Positions 1 to 8,400 of a stretch of DNA of 64,000 nt are shown here, piece after piece. The first letter of the stretch is position 1. Each line of letters opens with the position of its first letter. The notes under the pieces are model-generated. The model was not told the origin of the DNA. It ran no database searches and saw only the letters and a list, made by a program, of their open reading frames with translations. The position numbers and the translations under genes were made by a program. Source of the DNA: Campylobacter sp. MIT 12-8780 (GTDB lineage Bacteria > Campylobacterota > Campylobacteria > Campylobacterales > Campylobacteraceae). Location of the stretch: assembly GCF_006864535.1 (NCBI RefSeq), contig NZ_QHLL01000004.1, positions 124,001 through 188,000 of the forward strand. Reading direction: 5' to 3'.

Positions 1-1784
1 AGCTCAACTCCTAGTCTTTTTGTTTCATCTAAATTTCTATAAAACCACTCAACCGTTTGCGTAGAGCCATTTTCTGAGGCGAAGTGTGGATTACCAGAAT
101 TATAAATTTCGCCCTTTGTAATGGTATAAAATCCAGTCGCTTGCACGGATAAAAAGTTAAAAAAATCCTCGCTAAATCCAAGTTCATAGGTATCATAATG
201 CTCTGAGCTAACATTTGAAGGTGAGTAAGGATTTTCTTGTGTATAAGGAGCTCCTGTGCTCCAATCTATAGTTGAGTAAGTATCGCGTCTATCAAAAAGC
301 TGAGTTGGTAAAGGCGTGATGTAGCCTCGTTCAAATTTAACATAAATTTTACCTGTATCTGAGAATTTAAAAGTAGGTGTAAGCTCATAGGCTAAATTTT
401 CTTCTTTGGTATCAATGGTATATCTTGGTGGAATGACATTGATTTGAAGCATAGGATTTGTAGATTCATCAAAAGTATATCTTTGCCCTGAATACAAAGC
501 CACAGCATAACGCAAGCCATAATTTAAAATAAAATTCTCATAAAATAATGCGAATTAAAAGCGTAAAATGAATGACTATTTCTGGTTATATCAAGCATAG
601 TATGGGTAAAACTATCAGCAAACATAGGTCTTTCATAGGTGTGTATGCCATTTCTTTTTGCTGTATGACTTTCAAAATCATATCCTAGCATCAAATAAGA
701 ACCAAAAGTAGAGTAATAATACCTACTATCAACTTTGCTTCCAAACATTATATCTTTATAATCACCCACAAGTTTTGGCTTTACGCCCGAATAGCCTTGA
801 TTTTTTATAAAATGCTGTTTAAGATGATGATAATACACCAAAGCATTCAGCTCAAGATTATCGCCAAAATAATGACTTAACTTCAAATCAAGTTCAGGAC
901 GGTTATACTTTACTATGCGTTCAGTGTCTGAAACTTGAGTCGGATCTTCTTCTATGCGTCGCTTTTCTAGATAACTTGCCTCGCTGTTTAAGGAGCTATA
1001 CCATTTGTAGCCAAAACTCAGTTTAGTATCCTCGCTTGGCTCATAAAAAATTTTTGATTGGATTTGATAACCTCTTCTATAAATTCCTCTATTATAGCCT
1101 CTGATATTGAATTGATTTGCTCCAAAATTAAAGGCTAGCTTATCATCAATGCGTTTGGTTATGCTTGTATAAAGCTCACCGCCTTTTTGGATATTGCAGC
1201 TTACTGGGGCTCTTGGATCAATTGAGGTGTAGGGAGGTATGCTTACGCAGTTTGAGACTTTATCATACATTTGTCCATTTACGCCTATAGTAAAAGCATC
1301 TTCACTAGGCGTTTTTGTGATAATGTTTAATGCCCCCCCCCCTCGTGCCATCACCATAAAGCACGGCTGAGCCGCCCGGAACGACTTCTATATGATCAAC
1401 ATTTTCAAGCCAAATGGTATCAAAAGGCGTGTTTATATGTCCTGTGTCAAGGGTATTGATAATCTTACCATCAACCATAACTTTTACTGAATTTCCAGCT
1501 TTTTCACCTTGTCCTCTCATATCTATTGACTTACCAGAGCCATAATCCACAAAGCTCACACCCGGCGTGCGTTGCAACACTTCAGTAATGCTATCATCAC
1601 CCCTATCATGGAGCTGTTCTTGCCCCACCACTTCGACATTACGCACATTTGTATCTGCTTCTATAAAACCTGCTTCAATATGTGTTTTCTCAAGCTCAAA
1701 GCTTTCTATACCGCCTATTTCATCAGCTTTTAGGCTTAAAACCACACAGCAAAGCAAACTTGAAAATACAAAGCGTTTTTTCAT
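1..1784 (-). pseudogene. TonB-dependent outer-membrane receptor, partial, frameshifted (phase-variable)
   Basis: The gene runs from ATG at 1784 and leaves the window at position 1. The N-terminus has a signal peptide (about residues 1-20), then a plug domain with the typical segments TEVLQRTPGVSFVDYG, GEKAGNSVKVMVDGK and VVPGGSAVLYGDG. The frame is lost at a run of ten G (1333-1342); with nine or twelve G it would continue as ALNIITK, the normal end of a plug motif. A second break lies at 542-545, after which the barrel continues in another frame, open to position 1 (for example the strands IYVKFERGY and QATGFYTI). Such receptors take up ferric siderophores, haem or similar ligands using TonB-ExbB-ExbD energy; an exbB-exbD-tonB operon is at 53425-54906. 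The substrate cannot be told. It is either a switched-off phase-variable gene with one sequencing error, or a decaying gene. Confidence 0.85.
1333..1342. repeat. Poly-C/poly-G tract (10 nt) inside the TonB receptor gene
   Basis: Ten consecutive C on the plus strand (G on the coding strand) lie at the end of the plug domain. In the present length the coding frame ends 11 codons after the tract. G tracts of 8 or more are the usual slipped-strand contingency loci of Campylobacter. Confidence 0.9.
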
Positions 1785-1824
1785 TGCTTTTCTCCTTGTT
1801 TTTTTTGTAAAAATAAAAAGTGAA

Positions 1825-1850
1825 ATTATATCATAATAATAATAATTTTT
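1825..1850 (-). promoter_or_regulatory. Promoter of the TonB receptor, possible Fur box
   Basis: On the minus strand a TATAAT (1825-1830) lies about 40 bases before the receptor ATG. Immediately upstream is an ATTATTATTATTATGATA stretch that resembles repeated NATWAT hexamers of a Fur box. The -10 is clear; the Fur assignment is a guess, because AT repeats of this kind also arise by chance in such AT-rich DNA. Confidence 0.35.
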
Positions 1851-2025
1851 AAAATTTAAATTTGATTAAAATGATGATATGTTTTGTCAATATGTGAAAA
1901 TATATTAGGCTAGGGTATGTAAAAAGATGAATTTAAAAATAAAAGTAAATTTATCTTTTAAGCTTGTTTATATCACGCTTTGCCTAGATAAACTTAATCC
2001 AGCAAAGCGTAATTTAAGATATATT

Positions 2026-2607
2026 TTAAGCAAAAATTTTCTTTAAATGTGTCTCATAATCGTTGAGGTATTTTTCAACTTGAGGATTTTTCACTACATC
2101 AGTGCAGATGAAAGTTGGCAAAGCACTCATAGCACAAAACTCATGAGCTTTATGCAAATGCAAATACACTCCATCAACGCCTACACCACCAAAAAAGCCA
2201 TCTTTATCTGTAAAGGCTTCAAGTGGAGCATTCCAAGTGAGGCTAAACATGTATTTTTTATCCTTTAAAAGTCCGCCTGTGCCATAGTTTTTGGTAGGAT
2301 TGTCCCTGTGTCTGCCATCACTTGTGAAAAATTTCCCATATCCTGCAAGATAGACTTTATCGATATACTCCTTAACTATCCAAGGCTCGCCCATCCACCA
2401 GCCCGGCATTTGATAGATCAAAGCATCAGCATTGAGAATTTTTTGCACCTCTTCTTCTATATCATAACCTTTATCGATGTGTGTTTGAACTATGTTTAAG
2501 CCAAGCTCACTTAAAGTTTTAGCTGCAAGTTCTTGAAGTGTAGCACTTAACCTTGCTTCTGAGTTACCAAATTTTTTGCTTCCATTGATAAGCAAGACAT
2601 TTTTCAT
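2026..2607 (-). CDS. mdaB: MdaB-like NAD(P)H:quinone reductase, flavodoxin fold
   Basis: This 193-residue protein matches the MdaB/modulator-of-drug-activity family of FAD-dependent NADPH quinone reductases, which reduce quinones by two electrons in the cytoplasm and protect against oxidative stress. It begins with the flavodoxin-like strand KNVLLINGSKKFGNSEARLS and carries the family block ADALIYQMPGWWMGEPWIVK, followed by YGTGGLL and LTWNAPLEAF. Its ATG has a good AAAGGAG ribosome-binding site. It is transcribed away from the MFS gene at 2795, and its promoter contains a perfect palindrome also present before the alcohol dehydrogenase at 4092. C. jejuni has a similar pair (Cj1545c, Cj1548c, from memory). 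Confidence 0.85.
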   Translation of the reverse strand: MKNVLLINGSKKFGNSEARLSATLQELAAKTLSELGLNIVQTHIDKGYDIEEEVQKILNADALIYQMPGWWMGEPWIVKEYIDKVYLAGYGKFFTSDGRHRDNPTKNYGTGGLLKDKKYMFSLTWNAPLEAFTDKDGFFGGVGVDGVYLHLHKAHEFCAMSALPTFICTDVVKNPQVEKYLNDYETHLKKIFA

Positions 2608-2660
2608 TTTTTCTCCTTTAAATGTGTAAAATTTTCTAGCGTTTTTGTTTCGCTTTTGAA

Positions 2661-2691
2661 ATTATAAACGCAGATACTTAGTATCTGTCAA
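2661..2691 (-). promoter_or_regulatory. mdaB promoter with palindromic operator in a 19-bp spacer
   Basis: On the minus strand TTGACA (2686-2691) and TATAAT (2661-2666) are 19 bp apart. The perfect palindrome CAGATACTTAGTATCTG (2671-2687) fills most of the spacer: two 8-bp arms around one central base. The same design recurs at 2733-2763 and 4029-4059, so this is very likely a regulator-binding site. Confidence 0.8.
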
Positions 2692-2732
2692 GAGTAAAAT
2701 GAAAAAATTTGTAAATTTTTTTAAATCAAGCC

Positions 2733-2763
2733 TTGACAAACACCAAGTGTAAGGCTTTATAAT
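2733..2763 (+). promoter_or_regulatory. MFS exporter promoter with imperfect operator in a 19-bp spacer
   Basis: TTGACA (2733-2738) and TATAAT (2758-2763) are 19 bp apart. The spacer holds ACACCAAGTGT (2740-2750), the core of the operator seen at 2671 and 4033 with one mismatch and degenerate outer arms. It reads toward the MFS gene at 2795. Confidence 0.7.
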
Positions 2764-2794
2764 TCATTTAAGTTTTAAAAATAAGGAAAAAGAT

Positions 2795-3985
2795 ATGCAA
2801 ACAGCACAGCTCAACACCAAAGATAAAGAAAACAAAATCCTCCTTTTTACCCTCACTCTTGGCGTTTTTGCTATCATCAGTTCTTCACTTGGCATTATGG
2901 GACTTGTGCCTATTATCGCTTTGAAATTTAGCATTTCAAGCACAAAAGCAGCTCATATAGTAAGTTATTTTGCCTTTGTTGTCATGCTTTTTGCCCCACT
3001 TACTCCGCTTATTTGTGAAAAGATCAAGCCTAAGCCTTTAATGCTTCTTATCTTAAGCCTTTTTTGTATAAGTGCTTTTGGAAGTATATTTGCAAGTAGT
3101 TTTGAAATTTTGCTCTTTTTTCGCCTCTTGCCAGCTTTTTTACACCCTGTATATATAGCCTTAGCTTTGAGCTTAGCCGCTCATAGCTCAAAAGATAAAA
3201 AGCAAAGTGCAAGGGCGATTTCTTTTGTGTTTATGGGTATGAGTATGGGCATGGTTTTAGGGGTGAGTATAGCGACTTTTTTAGGTTCTCATTTTTCTTT
3301 TGAATGGGCTATGGGCTTTTTCTTTGCTTTGAATTTGCTGTGTTTTTGCACGACTTTTTTCTTTGTCAAGCCTTTAAGCTTAGCTCAAAGTTCAAGTTTT
3401 AAAGCTCAAAGTTCTATACTTTCAAAGCCTCTTTTGTGGATCAGTGTTTTGGCTGTGTTTGTGTGCGTGGCAGCAATTTATGGTTTTTATAGCTTTTTAT
3501 CTGATTTTTTGCATAATAGTGCTGGTTTTGATTTTGGCTTTATTAGCCTTGCCCTTTTTGTGTATGGGCTTTTTAGTGTCTTGGGAAATTTCTTAGCAGG
3601 CAAGGTTTTAAGTTATGAAAAAATGACTTCATTTGCTCTTGCTTTTTTGATGATAGGGCTTTATTTTTTGCTCTTTTTAGGCGAAAAACATAGTGCGTTG
3701 ATGATTTTTATACTTGCCTTACTTGGCGTTTTATCAGGCATGGCAAACAATCTTACACAATTTCTCATCTCAAGTCCTTTTGAAAAAGCCAAAGAGCTAA
3801 CAAATGGACTTTTTGTAAGCTTTTCAAATTTAGGTATAAGTTTTGGTGTTTTTGTTTGTGGGCTTTTTATAGAGTATTTTAGCCTTGATTTACTTGTCTT
3901 TGTGCCTATGATTTTACTTGGCTTTTTTTGTGTGATTTTATTTGTAAGGATATTTATACAAAAAAGTATGAATTTACCGCTATAA
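2795..3985 (+). CDS. MFS transporter, drug/sugar efflux (DHA1/AraJ-like)
   Basis: The 396-residue product is very hydrophobic with about 12 membrane segments and a polar middle loop near residues 195-210, the layout of the major facilitator superfamily. The first half contains the short basic loop CEKIKPKPLMLLI between helices 2 and 3, and RLLPAFLHPVYIALALSLAA in helix 4, as in DHA1/AraJ-type exporters; RAISFVFMGMSMGMVLGV is the helix 5 region. It is probably an inner-membrane proton-coupled exporter; the substrate is unknown. It sits between two oxidoreductases that share its promoter type, which suggests export of a toxic compound or its reduced product. The ATG at 2795 follows an AAGGAAAAAG site. 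Confidence 0.8.
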   Translation: MQTAQLNTKDKENKILLFTLTLGVFAIISSSLGIMGLVPIIALKFSISSTKAAHIVSYFAFVVMLFAPLTPLICEKIKPKPLMLLILSLFCISAFGSIFASSFEILLFFRLLPAFLHPVYIALALSLAAHSSKDKKQSARAISFVFMGMSMGMVLGVSIATFLGSHFSFEWAMGFFFALNLLCFCTTFFFVKPLSLAQSSSFKAQSSILSKPLLWISVLAVFVCVAAIYGFYSFLSDFLHNSAGFDFGFISLALFVYGLFSVLGNFLAGKVLSYEKMTSFALAFLMIGLYFLLFLGEKHSALMIFILALLGVLSGMANNLTQFLISSPFEKAKELTNGLFVSFSNLGISFGVFVCGLFIEYFSLDLLVFVPMILLGFFCVILFVRIFIQKSMNLPL

Positions 3986-4028
3986 AAGAGCTTTTTTGAA
4001 AAAAATTTAAAAAATTTAAAATTTGCTC

Positions 4029-4059
4029 TTGACAGACACTAAGTGTCTGGTTGTATAAT
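4029..4059 (+). promoter_or_regulatory. Alcohol dehydrogenase promoter with palindromic operator in a 19-bp spacer
   Basis: TTGACA (4029-4034) and TATAAT (4054-4059) are separated by 19 bp. The perfect palindrome CAGACACTAAGTGTCTG (4033-4049) overlaps the last two bases of the -35 and fills most of the spacer. Two transitions in mirrored positions distinguish it from the mdaB copy, so the arm pairing has been kept, which argues for a dimeric regulator. Confidence 0.8.
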
Positions 4060-4091
4060 TTCATCATCATTACAAATTTAAAGGAGAAAAA

Positions 4092-5183
4092 ATGCAAAAT
4101 TACATTAGTGAAGCCCTTAGTGGCAAACGAATTTCAGCAAAAGGTTTTGCTGTGGCTGATAAAAATGCTAAATTTAAGCCTTATGATTTTTCACGTCACG
4201 CACTTGGAGAAAAAGATATCTTAATCGAAATCCTTTTTGCAGGCATTTGTCATAGCGACGTGCATAGTGCAAAAAGCGAATGGCATGAGGGAATTTATCC
4301 TATGGTGCCAGGACATGAAATCGCTGGTAGAGTGATCGCTGTGGGCTCACAGGTGAGTAAGTTTAAGGTGGGTGATTATGCTGGCGTTGGTTGTATGGTG
4401 AATTCTTGTGGAGAATGTGAAGCTTGCAAAAAAAGTCAAGAGCAATTTTGTATGAATGGCAAAACAACTTTTACTTATGATTGCAAAGATAGCTTTCATA
4501 ATAATGAACCAACTTATGGTGGATATAGTAACAATATAGTCGTTCATGAGCATTTTGCAGTATGTGTGCCAAGTGATGCTCCACTTGAAAAAGTTGCGCC
4601 TTTGCTTTGTGCTGGCATTACGACATATTCACCTTTGAAATTTAGCCAAATTAAAGCTGGAGATAAAGTTGGCGTAGCTGGCTTTGGTGGGCTTGGTTCT
4701 ATGGCAGTAAAATATGCTGTAAAAATGGGCGCAGAAGTATATGTTTTTGCAAGAAATGATAAGAAAAAAGAAGAAGCTTTAAAAATGGGCGCAAAGGCTC
4801 TTTATACCTCAACAAAGCCAAGTGAGGTAAAAGAACGTTTTGATCTTATCATCTCAACTATACCAACAGCTTATAAGGTAAGTGAATATATCGATCTTTT
4901 AAAATACGGCGGCGAACTTGCAATAGTAGGCTTACCACCAGCTGAAGTAATGCCACAAATCAGCATAGATACACTTGTATTTAAGGCTGGTAAAAAAGTG
5001 TATGGCTCTTTAATCGGCGGTATGAAAGAAACTCAAGAAATGCTTGATTTTTCTTTGCAGCATAAAATTTATCCAGAAACTGAGATCATCACAGCAGATA
5101 AGATAGATGAAGCTTATGACAATCTTACAAGTGGCAAGGCTAAATTCCGCTATGTGATTGATATGAAAAAATCTTTTAGTTAA
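4092..5183 (+). CDS. Zinc-dependent NADP alcohol/aldehyde dehydrogenase (CAD type)
   Basis: The 363-residue protein belongs to the medium-chain dehydrogenase family and resembles YahK/CAD-type NADPH aldehyde reductases (Cj1548c in C. jejuni). The catalytic zinc site is visible as Cys53 in GICHSDVH, His75-Glu76 in GHEIAGR and a later Cys in LLCAGITTYSP. The structural zinc site is Cys106, 109, 112 and 120 in CGECEACKKSQEQFC. The coenzyme fold follows with GVAGFGGLGSMAVKYA near residue 195. It should reduce reactive aldehydes to alcohols in the cytoplasm. It has its own operator-bearing promoter and is followed by a long inverted repeat. Confidence 0.88.
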   Translation: MQNYISEALSGKRISAKGFAVADKNAKFKPYDFSRHALGEKDILIEILFAGICHSDVHSAKSEWHEGIYPMVPGHEIAGRVIAVGSQVSKFKVGDYAGVGCMVNSCGECEACKKSQEQFCMNGKTTFTYDCKDSFHNNEPTYGGYSNNIVVHEHFAVCVPSDAPLEKVAPLLCAGITTYSPLKFSQIKAGDKVGVAGFGGLGSMAVKYAVKMGAEVYVFARNDKKKEEALKMGAKALYTSTKPSEVKERFDLIISTIPTAYKVSEYIDLLKYGGELAIVGLPPAEVMPQISIDTLVFKAGKKVYGSLIGGMKETQEMLDFSLQHKIYPETEIITADKIDEAYDNLTSGKAKFRYVIDMKKSFS

Positions 5184-5214
5184 GATAATTTCATAAAAGT
5201 TTTGTTATGAATTT

Positions 5215-5261
5215 GCAAATACCATTTAATATTTTTAAAATATTTTTTAAATGGTATTTGC
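5215..5261. repeat. 15-bp perfect inverted repeat, possible terminator after the dehydrogenase
   Basis: GCAAATACCATTTAA (5215-5229) is repeated in inverted form as TTAAATGGTATTTGC (5247-5261) around a 17-nt AT-rich loop that can itself pair further. It lies 32 bases after the alcohol dehydrogenase stop. There is no clean U run on either side, so a bidirectional terminator is plausible but unproven. Confidence 0.55.
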
Positions 5262-5444
5262 TCTTTGATTTGCTTTTAACCGATACAATCCCCTCAAATA
5301 GACTTCGCTAAAATGTGTAAATTCCACTCAAAACATTGTCGCAGTCTTGATTATCAAAATGGCTTAATTAACTTTTAAGAAAATAAATAGTATCCTAAAC
5401 GGCATAACACAAAAACAACCCTACAAAAAAGAAAGGAATTCATT

Positions 5445-8400
5445 ATGGCTAAAAAAATGAAAACTATGGACGGCAACGAAGCAGCCGCATATGCTTCTTA
5501 TGCTTTTACTGAAGTTGCCGGGATTTATCCTATCACGCCAAGTTCGCCTATGGCCGATCATGTCGATGCTTGGGCAGCAGCTGGGAAAAAGAATCTTTTT
5601 GGAACACCGGTTAAAGTTGTAGAAATGCAAAGTGAAGCAGGAGCTGCTGGAACCGTGCATGGCTCGCTTCAAGCTGGAGCACTAACCACTACTTTTACAG
5701 CTTCTCAAGGACTTTTGCTTAAAATTCCAAATATGTATAAAATCGCCGGACAACTCCTCCCCTGTGTAATCCATGTCGCAGCACGATCAATTGCTTCTCA
5801 AGCCTTGTCTATCTTTGGGGATCATCAAGATGTATATGCAGCTAGACAAACCGGCTTTGCTATGCTTTGCTCGCATTCTGTGCAAGAAACTATGGATTTA
5901 GCAGGCTTGGCTCATCTTGCAGCTATCAAAGGTCGTGTGCCATTTATGCACTTTTTTGACGGCTTTAGAACAAGCCATGAAATTCAAAAAATCGAGCTTA
6001 TGGATTATGCTGATTTTGATCGCTTGCTTGATAAAGACGCGGTGCGTGAATTTAAAAACTCCTGTCTTACACCTGAAAATCCAAAGACAAGAGGAACAGC
6101 ACAAAATGATGATATTTACTTTCAAACTAGAGAATTATCAAACCGCTTTTATGATGCCTTGCCTGATGTTGTAAATGAATATATGGTCGAGTTTTCAAAG
6201 ATTACCGGTAGAGAGTATAAACCTTTTGTGTATTATGGTGCGCCTGATGCTGAAAGGATAGTTATTGCTATGGGTTCTGTGACTCAAACTTTAGAGCAAG
6301 TTGTGGATTATCTTAACAAAAAAGGCGAAAAAGTAGGGCTTTTAAAAGTCTATCTTTACCGCCCATTTAGCCTAAAATACTTCTTTAATGTTATGCCAAA
6401 ATCAGTGAAAAAAATCGCTGTTTTAGATCGCACAAAAGAGCCAGGTTCTCTTGGTGAGCCACTTTATCTTGATGTGCGCGCAGCTTTTTATGATAAAGAA
6501 AACGCTCCTTTAATCGTAGGTGGAAGATATGGACTTAGCTCAAAAGATGTCAATCCTGCTCAAATGTTTGCTGTGTTTGAGAATTTAAACCAAAAAGAGC
6601 CAAAAAATAACTTCACTGTTGGTATAGTTGATGATGTAACTCATACTTCACTTGAGGTAAAAGATAATATCTCTTTAAGCAATGACAGCACTACAGAATG
6701 TTTGTTTTATGGACTTGGAGCAGACGGCACCGTTGGAGCAAACAAAAACTCCATTAAAATTATCGGCGATAATACAGACTTTTACGCACAAGCGTATTTT
6801 GCATACGATAGTAAAAAATCAGGTGGTTATACAAGAAGCCATTTAAGATTTTCTAAAAAGCCTATACGCTCAACCTATCTTGTGACAACGCCTCACTTTG
6901 TGGCTTGCTCGGTAGCTGCGTATCTTGAGACTTATGAAGTGCTTGAGGGTATTAGAGAAAATGGAACTTTCTTGCTTAATAGTATTTGGAGCGAAAAAGA
7001 AACCATAGAACATATCCCAAATAAAGTCAAGAAAATTCTTGCTGAGAAAAAAATCAACTTCTATATCATCAACGCTACCAAACTTGCGCGCGATATAGGC
7101 TTAGGTAATCGCACAAATACCATTATGCAGTCAGCTTTCTTTAAGCTTACTAATATCATTCCTTTCGAACAAGCTCAAAAGCATATGAAAGAACTTGCTT
7201 ATAAGACTTATGGCAAAAAAGGCGATGCTATCGTTGAGATGAACTATAAAGCTATTGATGTAGGTGCTGATGGTCTTGTAAAAGTAAATGTCGATCCAGC
7301 TTGGGCGAATTTACAAGATGAGAGCAAAGAGCTTGTGCATGCGTATAAAGGCACAGAATTTGTTGAAAAAATCGCTCGTCCTATGGAAAGAGCAAGGGGA
7401 AATGATCTGCCTGTTTCAGCCTTTTTAGGTTATGAAGACGCGCACTTTGAAAGTGGGACAACTGAATTTGAAAAACGTGGTGTAGGTGTTATGGTGCCTC
7501 GTTGGATAGAAAAAAACTGCATTCAGTGTAATCAATGTGCTTCAGTTTGTCCTCATGCGGTTATTCGTCCATTTTTGATTAATGATAATGAGCTTTCTTT
7601 AGCTCCACAAGGCGTTAAAGATCATCATCTTGAAGCTAAAGGGACAAAGGGCGAGAAATTGCAGTTTAAAATTCAAGTCTCTCCACTTGACTGCACCGGT
7701 TGTGAGCTTTGCGTGCATGAATGTCCTTCTAAAGAAAAGTCTTTAGTTATGGTGCCTTTAGAAGAAGAGATTGACTTTGGCGAGCAAGAAAATGCGGATT
7801 ATTTATTCAAACAAATCACTTACAAAGATGAAGTTATGGCAAAAGAAAATGTCAAAGGCGCACAATTTTCTCAGCCTTTATTTGAATTCCACGGAGCTTG
7901 CCCAGGGTGTGGAGAAACGCCTTATATCACTCTTGTAACAAGGCTTTTTGGCGAGAGAATGATTATTGCCAATGCTACAGGTTGTAGCTCGATTTATGGC
8001 GGTTCAGCTCCTTCAACTCCTTATAGAAAAAGTGTAAAAAATGGACATGGACCGGCTTGGGGAAATTCGCTTTTTGAAGATAATGCTGAATTTGGCTTTG
8101 GTATGAAAGTGGCTACTGAAGCTGTTCGCCACCGCATAGAAACGATTATGAATGACAATATGTCAAGTGTGCCAAATGCACTTTCAGCTTTATTTAAAGA
8201 GTGGATTGCCAACAAAGACAGCAGTGCAAAAACCCTAGAAATTCGCGATAAGCTCGTGCCTATCTTAGAACAAAATAAAGACAACAAAGTTGCTGCTGAA
8301 ATTTTAGATATTAAACACTTCTTAACCAAAAAATCACACTGGATTTTTGGTGGCGATGGTTGGGCGTATGATATAGGCTATGGTGGGCTTGATCATGTTT

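Noticed and set aside
524-1357. Open frame that could be called a separate 277-residue protein beginning MVMARGGG
   Set aside because: Its sequence is the direct continuation of the TonB receptor plug and barrel; the apparent start lies at the G tract, so it is the second part of a frameshifted gene.
1837-1850. (ATA)n microsatellite upstream of the TonB receptor
   Set aside because: Only about four units; too short to expect slippage, treated as part of a possible Fur box.
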